From: CADEEL01 sp050246475
GTDB taxonomy: Bacteria; Pseudomonadota; Alphaproteobacteria; Caulobacterales; Aquidulcibacteraceae
Assembly (NCBI GenBank): GCA_050246475.1
Contig: JBFWVZ010000002.1
Coordinates: 609,546-673,545 of the forward strand
Length of the DNA stretch: 64,000 nucleotides
Direction: 5' to 3'
Part shown: positions 1 through 8,539 of the stretch, one piece after another
How the letters are laid out: every line of letters starts with the position of its first letter
Numbering within the stretch: the stretch's first letter is position 1
Notes under the pieces: generated by a model
What the model was told of the DNA's origin: nothing
The model's database searches: none
The model's input: the letters and a program-made list of their open reading frames with translations, nothing else
Program-made: the position numbers and the translations under genes

Positions 1-493
1 CGATCGCATCGAGCGTCAACGTCGCCGCCGCGAACATCGCAAGCTGCGGAACGATCGGGCGCGCCGGATCGATGAAGGGCGGCAGCACCGCGGTGAAGAA
101 GAGGAGCGCTTTGGGATTCGATATCTGCACGGCGAAGCCGTCGCGGAACGCAGCCCCCGCATCGGCGGCGCGGCCGCGCCCGAGCGAGGATTGCCCCACC
201 CAAGCGGCGTAGAGCGCTTTGGCGCCCAGCCAGGCTACGTAAAGCCCGCCCGCGATCGCGACGTATCGAAACGCCTCCGGCGCGGCGAGAATGAGCGCCG
301 AGAGCCCGAGACCGGCGGCGAGATACCAAACGGCCATCGCGGCATTCATGCCGGCGACGCCGATGAGCGCGGCGCGCCCGCCGCGCTCCATGCCGGTGGC
401 GATGGCGAAGAGATTAGCGGGGCCGGGCGTGACGGCCATGGCCGCCATCACGCCCAGATAGAGCGCGTAGCGGGAAGGATCGACGGGAAGCAT
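1..493 (-). CDS. LysE/RhtB family amino-acid exporter (partial)
   Basis: The reading frame starts at ATG 493 and runs off the left edge, so the C-terminus is missing (about 164 codons visible). The N-terminus has the LysE/RhtB hallmark VTPGPANLF inside the first membrane helix, followed by alternating hydrophobic segments and a central NPKALLFF motif. The family exports amino acids or small metabolites across the inner membrane; the substrate cannot be read from sequence. It is transcribed toward the left edge, away from the rest of the window. Confidence 0.85.
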   Translation of the reverse strand, partial: MLPVDPSRYALYLGVMAAMAVTPGPANLFAIATGMERGGRAALIGVAGMNAAMAVWYLAAGLGLSALILAAPEAFRYVAIAGGLYVAWLGAKALYAAWVGQSSLGRGRAADAGAAFRDGFAVQISNPKALLFFTAVLPPFIDPARPIVPQLAMFAAATLTLDAI

Positions 494-548
494 CGGAAAG
501 GTCCAGACAGAAGGGAAGTGAACGCGCGCATGCGCGCGGCGGCGAGGC

Positions 549-932
549 TTAACGGGCCTGTCGCCATCCCTGTCGCAGCTTCTGAACGAATCCGGTCATG
601 GCGCGGCTTATGCCGGAGAGGCGCGTCATCGCCAAGAGCGGGCGGGCCACACTCTCCCCCGCTTCGAGCTTGCGCGCACGTTCAAGCCGCACGGACGCGT
701 AAACGCAGACGCCCCAGCCGGCCAGCACGGGCGGCCCCGCAACGTAGAGCCCCAACACCGGCGAGACAGCGCTCTCCGCGGGCCAGGCGAGCGCGGCGAA
801 GAACCCGGCGAGCACGACGCCAAGCGCAAGCAGGATCGCCCCGCACATGAGCGCGAACCGCGCCTCCGCGCGCAGCGCCTGGATCTCGTTCACGATCTTC
901 GCCAAGAGCGATGCTCCTTGAGCGAAGCGCAT
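549..932 (-). CDS. Small two-helix membrane protein, function unknown
   Basis: A 127-residue protein starting at ATG 932; a TTG at 947 would add five residues. It has an amphipathic charged N-terminal helix, a hydrophobic segment near residues 28-50, a second near 60-82, and a basic C-terminal tail. The layout resembles small holin-like or phage-holin-superfamily membrane proteins of Proteobacteria, but no diagnostic motif is visible. It lies between the LysE gene on the same strand and a divergent stress-type gene. Function is unassigned. Confidence 0.55.
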   Translation of the reverse strand: MRFAQGASLLAKIVNEIQALRAEARFALMCGAILLALGVVLAGFFAALAWPAESAVSPVLGLYVAGPPVLAGWGVCVYASVRLERARKLEAGESVARPLLAMTRLSGISRAMTGFVQKLRQGWRQAR

Positions 933-970
933 GCGAAAATCGTGCAACAGGCGAAGCGTTAGCCTTAACC

Positions 971-995
971 GGAACTCTCGCCCGCGTGCGCTGTT
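971..995 (+). promoter_or_regulatory. Candidate EcfG (general stress sigma) promoter
   Basis: GGAAC at 971-975 and TGTT at 992-995 are 16 bases apart, matching the alphaproteobacterial EcfG pattern GGAAC-N16-18-CGTT with one mismatch in the -10. The expected start near 1003 is followed by AAGGAG and ATG at 1023. The gene it would drive is of a stress-associated type. Confidence 0.45.
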
Positions 996-1022
996 CTCAT
1001 GCCGAATCGAAGGAGCAATGCG

Positions 1023-1337
1023 ATGCCGCGCGGAGACAAGTCAGCCTACACCGATCGCCAGAAGCGCAAGGCCCGTCACATCGAAGAGGGTTACGAAAAG
1101 CGCGGCGTGCCGCGCAAGGAAGCCGCCGCGCGCGCGTGGGCCACCGTGAACAAGGAGGAAGGCGGCGGCAACAAATCGGGCTCAGGCCGCTGCGTGCCGG
1201 ATACGAAGGTCTCTTCGAAGAAAGGCGGCCGATTGGGCGGGCGCGCCTTCGCCGCACGCCCGAAGGCCGCGCGCAAAGCCTCCGCCAAGAAGGCCGCCGC
1301 GACCCGCAAGCGCCGCGCCGCCGCCAAGAAGCGCTAA
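1023..1337 (+). CDS. Small basic protein of the 'plasmid stabilization' type
   Basis: A 104-residue protein starting at ATG 1023, seven bases after a strong AAGGAG; an in-frame ATG at 999 lacks such a site. The first half (MPRGDKSAYTDRQKRKA, ERKG-like helix, AWATVNKE) is the conserved core of small proteins commonly labelled plasmid stabilization protein, although no plasmid function is proven. The second half is a Lys/Ala/Arg-rich, histone-H1-like tail that probably binds nucleic acid. A candidate EcfG promoter lies upstream. Its stop codon overlaps the convergent MHS transporter by four bases. Confidence 0.75.
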   Translation: MPRGDKSAYTDRQKRKARHIEEGYEKRGVPRKEAAARAWATVNKEEGGGNKSGSGRCVPDTKVSSKKGGRLGGRAFAARPKAARKASAKKAAATRKRRAAAKKR

Positions 1338-2653
1338 TCCTCCAGGATCAGGCTCGCTTTCTGCGTGTCGCGCATGAAGATCGAGATGAGGAGCGCGATC
1401 GTCGCCATGATGGCGATGTAGATGAAGAAGTAGGTCTCCACGCCCGCATCCTTGAACCAAAGCGCGGCGTATTCCGCCGTGCCCCCAAACACCGCGTTCG
1501 CCAGCGCGTACGGCAGCGCCACGCCAAGGGCGCGCACGTGCGCCGGAAAAAGCTCCGCCTTCACCACGGCGCTGATCGAGGTGTAGCCGGAAAGGATGAT
1601 GAGGGGCGTCAGCACGAGCAGAAAGGCCGTCCAGAAATCCCCCGCCTGCCCGATCGCGGTGAACACCGGATAGGCAGCCAGCGCTCCGAGCCCAAAGGAG
1701 CCGATCAGCATCCGCTTTCGCCCAAGGCGATCCGAAAGCCAGCCGAACACCGGCTGCGCCAGCATGAAGCAGATAAGCGCGTACGCGGTGATCTCGGTCG
1801 CCTGCGGCCGTGAGAACTCGGCCGTGTTGACGAGGTATTTTTGCATATAGGTCGTGTAGGCGTAGAAGCTGAGCGAGCCCGCCGCCGTCAGCCCCATGAT
1901 CATCAGCGTCTCGCCCGGGTGCTTCGCAAAGAGCAACATCGTGCGCGCGCGCTCTTCGCCGCGATTTTTCCAGCTGTCGCTCTCCTCGATCCCCATGCGG
2001 ATCCAGAAGACGACGACGGCGAGCGCTGCGCCGATAAAGAACGGGATCCGCCAGCCCCATTCCTGCAGCGCGTCCGCGTCCATCGTGCGCTGGAGGAGGA
2101 TGAGGACGCCCAGCGCGATGAGCTGCCCGAGAATGAGCGTCACGTATTGGAAGCTCGACCAAAAGCCGCGCCGATGGCGCCCGGCCATCTCGCTCATATA
2201 GGTCGCCGAGGCGCCGTATTCGCCGCCCACGGACAATCCCTGCAGCACACGCGCCGCGATGAGGATCGCCGGCGCCGCCACGCCGATCTCCGCAAAGCCG
2301 GGCGTCAACGCGATGATGAGCGAACCCAGGCACATCATCGCCACCGCAACGGTCAGCGCCGCGCGCCGCCCGGCGCGATCCGCGTAAAGCCCCATGAGCC
2401 ACGCGCCCACCGGCCGCGCGAGAAAGCCCACGGCAAAGACCGCCGCTGCCTGCAAAAGCTGCGCGGTCTGATCGCCTTCGGGGAAGAAGACCGGCGCGAA
2501 ATAGAGCGCGAACGAAGAATAAGCGAACCAGTCGTACCATTCGACGAGATTGCCCGCCGAGCCGCCGAGGATCGCCTTGAGGCGGCGCCAGCCCGAAAGC
2601 CCCGGCGCGCCCAGGGCCGGCGCCTGCGCGTTCGCGCCCGTCTCTTCGCTCAT
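1334..2653 (-). CDS. MFS transporter, metabolite:H+ symporter (MHS) family
   Basis: A 439-residue, twelve-helix secondary transporter of the inner membrane. The first helix contains GNLVEWYDWFAYSS, the MHS-subfamily signature seen in KgtP, ProP and ShiA. The loop 2-3 motif (GLYADRAGRRAAL) and RVLQGLSVGGEYG in helix 4 are also typical. Likely substrates are a dicarboxylate, alpha-ketoglutarate, shikimate or a betaine; the sequence does not decide. It stands alone, facing away from the haemolysin III gene and converging on the small basic gene. Confidence 0.85.
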   Translation of the reverse strand: MSEETGANAQAPALGAPGLSGWRRLKAILGGSAGNLVEWYDWFAYSSFALYFAPVFFPEGDQTAQLLQAAAVFAVGFLARPVGAWLMGLYADRAGRRAALTVAVAMMCLGSLIIALTPGFAEIGVAAPAILIAARVLQGLSVGGEYGASATYMSEMAGRHRRGFWSSFQYVTLILGQLIALGVLILLQRTMDADALQEWGWRIPFFIGAALAVVVFWIRMGIEESDSWKNRGEERARTMLLFAKHPGETLMIMGLTAAGSLSFYAYTTYMQKYLVNTAEFSRPQATEITAYALICFMLAQPVFGWLSDRLGRKRMLIGSFGLGALAAYPVFTAIGQAGDFWTAFLLVLTPLIILSGYTSISAVVKAELFPAHVRALGVALPYALANAVFGGTAEYAALWFKDAGVETYFFIYIAIMATIALLISIFMRDTQKASLILED

Positions 2654-2888
2654 GCGTTTCTCCCCTCACGGCGAGCATAAGCGAGGAATCGCGGCAGGCG
2701 AAAGCGTGCCCTGCCCGCAACACCGCGGGCGCGGGCATCGCCTCGATGCGTTTTCTGCATCCGCTGTTCAGGAACCGCTCATCCTCTTGGCACGAACTAT
2801 TCCCACGTCGCGCAAGGCAATCCGCCTGGAGATCGCGCGGCGGACGTGAAGGAAAGCGCTCCGGCGTCTCTTATGCATAATGCAGCGA

Positions 2889-2915
2889 GGAACCGAGGCG
2901 GCGGTCTTGAGCGTT
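2889..2915 (+). promoter_or_regulatory. Candidate EcfG (general stress sigma) promoter
   Basis: GGAAC at 2889-2893 and an exact CGTT at 2912-2915 are separated by 18 bases, fitting the alphaproteobacterial EcfG consensus. A start near 2922 leaves a short leader with AGGGAG before GTG 2941. This argues against a TTG start at 2914, which would lie inside the -10 box. The rest of the 2654-2940 gap shows no gene. Confidence 0.5.
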
Positions 2916-2940
2916 GAGGAACGCAGAGGGAGCTGCACAC

Positions 2941-3627
2941 GTGACGATCGCCCAACTGCTCGCGCCGAACGCCGAGGAATTGGCTGAGCACTATCCGAAC
3001 CGCGCCGAGCGCGCCGCGGATGGGTGGGTTCACGGACTTGGCTTCCTGGGCGCCGCGATCGGCGGCGGCATTCTCCTCGCGATGGCGCTTGAGCGCGGCG
3101 GCGTGCCGCTCGCGACGGGCGCTGCGATCTACGCGCTCTGCCTCATGGCGATGCTCGCCGCTTCCGCCGTCTACAATTTAACCAAGCCTTCGCCCGCGCG
3201 CCGTCTGCTTCGCCGCATCGACGAAGCCGGCATCTTCCTGATGATCGCGGGCTCCTACACGCCTTTCACCATTCAGCTCCTCCCGCCAGCGCTCGCCTTC
3301 GCGGTGACGTTCCTCGTCTGGGCGATGGCGCTTGCGGGCGCGGGGGGCAAAGTGCTCTGGCCTCACCTCTCCGACCGCTTCTGGTGCTTGGTCTATCTCG
3401 CCTTCGGCTGGCTTGCCGTTTTCGTGCTAGGCCCCATCGCCTCCAAGCTCCCTCCCTTGGCGCTCGGCTTCTTGATCGCGGCGGGCCTCACCTATTCCGG
3501 CGGCGTGCTGCTCTACTTGAACCATGCGATCCCCTTCCGCCGCGCGATCTGGCACGGTTGCGTGGTCGTCGGCGCCGCCGCGCATTATGGCGCGGTGCTG
3601 CTGGGCCTGGTTCTGTCCTCGACTTAA
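2941..3627 (+). CDS. Haemolysin III family membrane protein
   Basis: A 228-residue protein with seven predicted membrane helices, of the HlyIII/YqfA/adiponectin-receptor-like superfamily. Visible family features are an N-terminal stretch (HYPNRAERAADGWVHGLGF), SAVYNLTKPSPARRLLRRID, AGSYTPFT, and a C-terminal FRRAIWHG with AAAHYGAVL carrying the conserved histidines. These residues suggest a metal-dependent hydrolase-like core; the bacterial role is poorly defined. GTG 2941 is chosen because AGGGAG lies eight bases upstream and a candidate stress promoter sits just before it. The P450 gene follows on the same strand. Confidence 0.82.
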   Translation: MTIAQLLAPNAEELAEHYPNRAERAADGWVHGLGFLGAAIGGGILLAMALERGGVPLATGAAIYALCLMAMLAASAVYNLTKPSPARRLLRRIDEAGIFLMIAGSYTPFTIQLLPPALAFAVTFLVWAMALAGAGGKVLWPHLSDRFWCLVYLAFGWLAVFVLGPIASKLPPLALGFLIAAGLTYSGGVLLYLNHAIPFRRAIWHGCVVVGAAAHYGAVLLGLVLSST

Positions 3628-3677
3628 GCGTGTGCCGCCTTCCCGCCTGTGCTAGGCAGGCGCGACGGAGAAACGCC

Positions 3678-4925
3678 ATGGCAGACCAACCGCACGCCCC
3701 GCCGCGCAACCTCCTGGCCTATTCGCAATTCAATCCCGTCTATCGCGACGACCCTCATCCCATGCTGGATGAGGTGCGGGCGAACTGCCCCGTCATGCGC
3801 GATGAGACGGGCGGCTCCTTCTTCATTTCCAAATACGCGGACGTGCGCGCCATTGTCTCCGATCTCACCATGTGGCGCGATCCGCTGAACGCGGAGGAAG
3901 CCGCGGTCTTTGCCCGCGCCGTGCGCCAGCAGCGCGTCGAGGGGCTGACGCGCGATGAAAACGTCACCAGCATTCTCTTGCTGGACGATCCCGATCACGC
4001 CCGCATTCGCAAGCCCCTCGCCCAAGCGCTCTATGCGCGCGTGGCGAAATCGCGCGGCGCGGTCGAGCGCGTGGTGGATGAAACGCTCGACGCCATCGGC
4101 GATGCGCAGGAATTCGATCTCGTCGCCCGCTTCGCGCTGCCGATCCCGATCGACGTCATCGCCGCCATCCTGGGCGTCGATCACGATCGCCTGGTCGAGT
4201 TCCGCGATTGGTCCGAAGGCGTCATCCAATCGCTCAACCCCGTGCGCAGCGAAGCCGAAACCGCCCACCTCGTGCGCGCCGGCAACGCGCTCAACGAATA
4301 CATGCACGCGCTGATGGCGGAGCGGCGCAAGCGCCCAGCCGACGATCTCGTCTCCGACATGGTGCGCCTCCAGGCCGACGGCGCGCAAATCAGCGACGCC
4401 GAGCTTGCGGTCAATCTCTCCGCGCTCCTCGTCGGCGGCAATCTCACCACCACCGATCTCATCGGCAATTCCGTTTACACGCTGCTCAAGAACCCCGCAG
4501 AACTCGCCAAGCTCAAAGCCGATCCGAAACTCATCGGCCCCGCCGTCGAGGAGATGCTCCGCTTCGAGCCGCCGGTGGACATCACCGCGCGCGTCGCCTC
4601 ACGCGATATGGAGGTGCAGGGCTGCCCGGTGAGAGAGCGCCAAGCGATGGTTTTCTCACTGCGCGGCGCCAACCGCGATCCCGACGCTTATGACGATCCC
4701 CACGCCTTCAACATCACGCGGGCCCCGAAGCCCCACATGGCGTTCGGCGGCGGCGCGCATATCTGCATCGGCGCGCCCCTTGCGCGCCAAGAGACGCAAG
4801 TTGCGTTGCTCAAGCTCTTCGCACGCTTCCCCGATTTGAAGCTCGCCGACCCCGCCATGCAGCCGCGCTGGCGCACGCTCCCGTTCTTCAGGGGCATGGA
4901 GGCAATGCCAGTGCGCGTTAGCTGA
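3678..4925 (+). CDS. Cytochrome P450
   Basis: A 415-residue soluble P450 monooxygenase, the usual length for the bacterial class. The start ATG 3678 follows GGAG. The ExxR motif of the K helix is in EEMLRFEPP, and the haem-binding loop is FGGGAHICIGAPLARQE with Cys as thiolate ligand. The I-helix reads LLVGGNLTTTDLIGN: the acidic residue of the usual AGxE/DT pair is replaced by Leu, a variant that may alter proton delivery. Substrate unknown. No ferredoxin or reductase gene is adjacent, so redox partners must be elsewhere. It converges on the reductase gene with an eight-base overlap. Confidence 0.92.
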   Translation: MADQPHAPPRNLLAYSQFNPVYRDDPHPMLDEVRANCPVMRDETGGSFFISKYADVRAIVSDLTMWRDPLNAEEAAVFARAVRQQRVEGLTRDENVTSILLLDDPDHARIRKPLAQALYARVAKSRGAVERVVDETLDAIGDAQEFDLVARFALPIPIDVIAAILGVDHDRLVEFRDWSEGVIQSLNPVRSEAETAHLVRAGNALNEYMHALMAERRKRPADDLVSDMVRLQADGAQISDAELAVNLSALLVGGNLTTTDLIGNSVYTLLKNPAELAKLKADPKLIGPAVEEMLRFEPPVDITARVASRDMEVQGCPVRERQAMVFSLRGANRDPDAYDDPHAFNITRAPKPHMAFGGGAHICIGAPLARQETQVALLKLFARFPDLKLADPAMQPRWRTLPFFRGMEAMPVRVS

Positions 4926-5916
4926 CGCGCACCATCCGCTTGCCGCGGTTTTCGCCCGCCAGCAGCCCGATGAGCGCGCCGGGCAAGCTCTCGATCCCGT
5001 CGAGAATGTCTTCCTGCACCTTGAGCTTCCCGCTCGCGACCCAGCCTTGCAGCTCGCCGATCGCGCGTTCGCGCTCTGCATCGAAATCCATCACGATGAA
5101 GCCTTCGACGCGCAGCCGCTTCACAACGATGAGCCCCGGCACGCCGCGCGGCCCATGCGGCGAAGGCGCGCCGTCATATTGCGAGACCGCCCCGCAGCAC
5201 GCGATGCGCCCGCGATTGTTCATCTGGAAGAGGCACGCTTCGAAAATATCGCCGCCGACATTGTCGAAATAGACGTCGATGCCCTTGGGCGCGGCTTCCT
5301 TGAGCGCCTTGAACACGGGCTGCGATTTATAATCGACGGCCGCGTCGAACCCCAATTCCTTCACCAGCCAATCGCACTTCTCTTGCCCGCCCGCGATGCC
5401 GACCGCGCGGCAGCCTTTGATCTTCGCGATCTGCCCCACGATGGAGCCGACTGAGCCCGCCGCGGCGGAGACGACGACCGTCTCGCCTTCCTTCGGCCGC
5501 CCCACATTGAGCAAGCCGAAATAGGCCGTGAGCCCCGCCACGCCATAGACGCTCAAGAGATGCGAGATGGGCTCCATCTTCGGCAGCTTCGTCGCGTGCT
5601 TCGCCGGGATCGCCGCGAATTCCTGCCAGCCGGTGTCTGCGAACACGAGATCGCCCGCCGCATAGCCGGGCGCCTTCGCCTCGATCACTTCCGCAACCGC
5701 GCCGCCCGCCATCACGCCCCCGGCCTCCACCGCCGAGCGATACGTCGCCCCCTGCATCCACGCCCGGTTCGCCGCATCGAGCGAAACGAGCCGCGTCCGC
5801 ACCAGCAACTCGCCCTCCTTCGCCGCAGGCGTCTCCCCCTCATGCAACCGAAAATGCTCCGGCGCGAGCTTGCCCTTCGGCGTCTCGACGAGAAGGATTT
5901 GGCGATTGGCGGTCAT
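4918..5916 (-). CDS. Zinc-independent MDR-family NADP-dependent oxidoreductase (CurA/PTGR-like)
   Basis: A 332-residue medium-chain reductase. ATG 5916 follows AGAGGA, and the N-terminus (MTANRQILLVETPKG) matches the start of CurA/YncB and prostaglandin-reductase-like enzymes. The nucleotide-binding motif AAAGSVGSIVGQIAK, then GIAGGQEKC, and the conserved FDNVGG are visible. No catalytic zinc ligands are present. The family reduces the C=C bond of alpha,beta-unsaturated ketones with NADPH. It is last in a minus-strand set after argG and a small membrane protein whose 3' end overlaps it by 77 bases. Confidence 0.88.
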   Translation of the reverse strand: MTANRQILLVETPKGKLAPEHFRLHEGETPAAKEGELLVRTRLVSLDAANRAWMQGATYRSAVEAGGVMAGGAVAEVIEAKAPGYAAGDLVFADTGWQEFAAIPAKHATKLPKMEPISHLLSVYGVAGLTAYFGLLNVGRPKEGETVVVSAAAGSVGSIVGQIAKIKGCRAVGIAGGQEKCDWLVKELGFDAAVDYKSQPVFKALKEAAPKGIDVYFDNVGGDIFEACLFQMNNRGRIACCGAVSQYDGAPSPHGPRGVPGLIVVKRLRVEGFIVMDFDAERERAIGELQGWVASGKLKVQEDILDGIESLPGALIGLLAGENRGKRMVRVS

Positions 5917-6322
5917 GGCGTGTCCTCTTATGCGCCGCCACGGATAGAAGCTTATGCGCGTCATGCAAGTTGACGCGAAGGTCAAGCACGCAGCGGCGCT
6001 TAGTGCCGCCTATTCCCTCGTGCGATCGCTTCGGCGTGCGATGAACTGCCCGATTCAGTATGAGCACCGCCGCGGTCACAATCCAAATCGGGATGAACCA
6101 CATCAGGATCATTGAGAAAAAGTAGTCGTCAAATGCAGGGCTCACGCCGAGAACGCTTGGCGCCGCCGTGACTTCGCTCTCTGCAATGAGGCGCATCATT
6201 TCCATCATCATGGGGAATACCAAGTAAAGGTATATCGGGGCGCCCGCCGCGATGATGCCTGCGCACACCATCAAGACGCGAGACGTGCGCGCCCACGCCC
6301 AGAGCGGATTGTGCCTACTCAT
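5840..6322 (-). CDS. Small membrane protein, function unknown
   Basis: A 160-residue frame starting at ATG 6322, which overlaps the argG stop by eight bases (ATGAGTAG), suggesting translational coupling. Two clear membrane segments lie near residues 14-34 and 72-93. The last 60 or so residues are polar and basic and run 77 bases into the 5' end of the CurA-like gene in another frame. That tail may therefore not be under protein-level selection, or the frame may have lost its original stop. Its base composition is less GC-rich than its neighbours. No family was recognised. Confidence 0.5.
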   Translation of the reverse strand: MSRHNPLWAWARTSRVLMVCAGIIAAGAPIYLYLVFPMMMEMMRLIAESEVTAAPSVLGVSPAFDDYFFSMILMWFIPIWIVTAAVLILNRAVHRTPKRSHEGIGGTKRRCVLDLRVNLHDAHKLLSVAAHKRTRHDRQSPNPSRRDAEGQARAGAFSVA

Positions 6323-7562
6323 TCTTCCCCAGCTTCCGGTCCCGCTCCGCGGCGATGCGCAAGCGCAGTGCGTTGAGCTTGATGAAGCCCTCCGCGTCCG
6401 CCTGATTGTACCCGCCCGCTTCATCGAAGCCGACGAGCGCTTTTGAATAGAGCGAGTACGGCGACGAGCGCCCGATCGTGCGCACGCCGCCTTTGTAGAG
6501 CTTCAAACGCACGCTGCCCGTGACGCTCTCCTGGCTCGCATCGATCGCGGCTTGCAGCATGCGCCGCTCCGGCGTCCACCAGAAGCCGTTATAAATGAGC
6601 GACGCATAGCGCGGCATCAGCTCATCCTTCAAATGCATCGCGCCGCGATCGAGCGTGATCGATTCGATCGCGCGGTGCCCATGCCAAAGGATCGTCCCGC
6701 CCGGCGTCTCGTAATAGCCGCGCGATTTCATCCCGACATAGCGGTTCTCCACGAGATCGAGACCGCCCACGCCGTGCTTCTTGCCAAGCGCGTTGAGCGC
6801 GCCGAGCAGCTCATGCGCCTTCATCTTCTTGCCATTGATGGAGACGAGATCGCCGCGCTCGAACTCGAGCGACACGCTCTCCGCCTGATCCGGCGCCTCC
6901 TCCGGCGTGATCGTCCGGCGGTCCGCGCGCTTCGCGACGATATCCGGAACCTCGACATCCGGATCTTCGAGCACCAGACCTTCGGAAGACGTGTGCAGCA
7001 AGTTCGCATCGATCGAGAACGGCGCCTCCTGCTCCTTGCCCTTGGCGATCGGGATGCCGTGCTTCTTGGCGTACGCGATGAGATCGGGTCGCCCCTCGAA
7101 ACTCCACTCCCGCCACGGCGCGATCACGCGCACATCGGGCTTCAGCGCATAATACGCCACCTCGAAGCGGACCTGATCGTTCCCCTTCCCCGTCGCGCCG
7201 TGGCACACGGCATCGGCGCCCACCAAGTTCGCGATCTCGATCTGGCGCTTGGCGATGAGCGGCCGCGCGATCGACGTGCCGAGCAGATATTGCCCCTCAT
7301 AGAGCGTGTTCGCGCGGAACATCGGGAAGACGAAATCGCGCACGAACTCTTCGCGCAGATCGTCGATGAAAATGTTCTCAGGCTTCACCCCCGCCGCGAG
7401 CGCCTTCTCGCGCGCCGGCGCAAGCTCCTCGCCCTGCCCGAGATCGGCCGTGAACGTCACGACCTCGCACTGATATTCATCCATCAGCCATTTGAGGATG
7501 ATCGATGTGTCGAGCCCGCCCGAATATGCGAGCACGACCTTCTTCACGCCGGATTTCGCCAC
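6315..7562 (-). CDS. argG: Argininosuccinate synthase
   Basis: Joins citrulline and aspartate with ATP to argininosuccinate, the penultimate step of arginine biosynthesis, in the cytoplasm. The PP-loop AYSGGLDTS lies near the N-terminus. The conserved CHGATGKGNDQVRFE, SIDANLLHTSSE and SRGYYETPGG segments follow in order. From GTG 7562 the protein is 415 residues and begins V/M-AKSGVKKVV, as orthologues do; a longer start at 7592 is possible. It diverges from the MpaB-type gene, and the next gene starts inside its stop. Confidence 0.96.
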   Translation of the reverse strand: MAKSGVKKVVLAYSGGLDTSIILKWLMDEYQCEVVTFTADLGQGEELAPAREKALAAGVKPENIFIDDLREEFVRDFVFPMFRANTLYEGQYLLGTSIARPLIAKRQIEIANLVGADAVCHGATGKGNDQVRFEVAYYALKPDVRVIAPWREWSFEGRPDLIAYAKKHGIPIAKGKEQEAPFSIDANLLHTSSEGLVLEDPDVEVPDIVAKRADRRTITPEEAPDQAESVSLEFERGDLVSINGKKMKAHELLGALNALGKKHGVGGLDLVENRYVGMKSRGYYETPGGTILWHGHRAIESITLDRGAMHLKDELMPRYASLIYNGFWWTPERRMLQAAIDASQESVTGSVRLKLYKGGVRTIGRSSPYSLYSKALVGFDEAGGYNQADAEGFIKLNALRLRIAAERDRKLGKNE

Positions 7563-7633
7563 GTCTCTTGCCCTTGCGCCAACGGCGCGCACGCATAGCG
7601 GCGCGCGCGCGCCGATGCTAGCCTTCGCGCGTC

Positions 7634-8539
7634 ATGAGCCTTTCCGCAAAGGAATTGATGGGCGCCCCCGCCGGCGCCCCGAAGATCGACTTTCGCGAAC
7701 CGAAAGGCGCGGCGGCGTTGGTCGGCCCAGACTCCGTCTCCTGGCGCGTGTTCAAGAATCCCGTCGCGCTCTTCATCGGCGGTGTGACGGCGGTGCTCCT
7801 GGAGCTCGCCGAGCCGCGCGTGCGCACCGGCGTCTGGGAGCACACCACATTCCGCACCGATCCGCTCGCCCGCATGCGCCGCACCGGCTACGCCGCGATG
7901 GTCACAATCTATGGCCCGCGCGAAGCCGCCGAGAGGATGATCGCCGGCATCTCCCGCATGCACGCGCGCGTCACGGGCGTGACGCCCGCGGGCCAAGCCT
8001 ACACCGCCGCCGATCCCGAATTGCTCGATTGGGTGCAAGTCACCGCCGGGTTCGGTTTCATGGAGGCCTATCACCGTTTCGTCCGCCCACTGACGGATGG
8101 CGAGCGCGACCGCTTCTACGCCGAAGGCGAGGCGGCGGCGCAACTCTACGGCGCTGTCGGCGCGCCCAAATCGCAAGCGGAGGCCGAAGCGCTCTTCGCT
8201 TCAATCGCGCCGAAGCTTGAGCGCCACGAGATCATCTTCGAGTTTCTCGACATCATGCGCCGCGTCGATGTCGCGCCCGCGCCGCTCCGCGGCGTGCAGC
8301 GTTTGCTCGTCCGCGCCGGCATCGCGCTCGTGCCGGAGAACATTCGCGCCATCATCGGGCTTGGCCGCGAGTGGGATTTGCCCTGGGGCGCCGAGACAGC
8401 GATCCGCGCCATGGGCGCCGCCGCCGACCGCGTCGTGATGAAGAGCGCGCCGCCCGCCCAGGCGTGCGAACGCCTCGGCCTGCCCGCGAACTATCTCTAC
8501 CGCGCGCCCGCTCGTTCCGGGCCTGAACGCGCGGCTTAG
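7634..8539 (+). CDS. Oxygenase MpaB family protein (DUF2236)
   Basis: A 301-residue protein of the MpaB/latex-clearing-protein-like family. The N-terminal block PDSVSWRVFKNPVALFIGG, the segment AEPRVRTGVWEHTTFRTDP, then FGFMEAYHRFVRPL and the ERHEIIFEFLD helix are typical. Characterised relatives are haem-dependent oxygenases; whether this copy binds haem or has lost activity cannot be told. It has its own divergent promoter region shared with argG and converges on the glutathione transferase gene with a four-base overlap. Confidence 0.8.
   Translation: MSLSAKELMGAPAGAPKIDFREPKGAAALVGPDSVSWRVFKNPVALFIGGVTAVLLELAEPRVRTGVWEHTTFRTDPLARMRRTGYAAMVTIYGPREAAERMIAGISRMHARVTGVTPAGQAYTAADPELLDWVQVTAGFGFMEAYHRFVRPLTDGERDRFYAEGEAAAQLYGAVGAPKSQAEAEALFASIAPKLERHEIIFEFLDIMRRVDVAPAPLRGVQRLLVRAGIALVPENIRAIIGLGREWDLPWGAETAIRAMGAAADRVVMKSAPPAQACERLGLPANYLYRAPARSGPERAA

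Noticed and set aside
2771..2800. Possible sigma-54 promoter (TGGCACG) or a third EcfG promoter upstream of haemolysin III
   Set aside because: The TGGCACG lacks a TTGC at the right distance, and GGAAC at 2771 is followed by CGAA rather than CGTT. The site at 2889 is better on both sequence and position.
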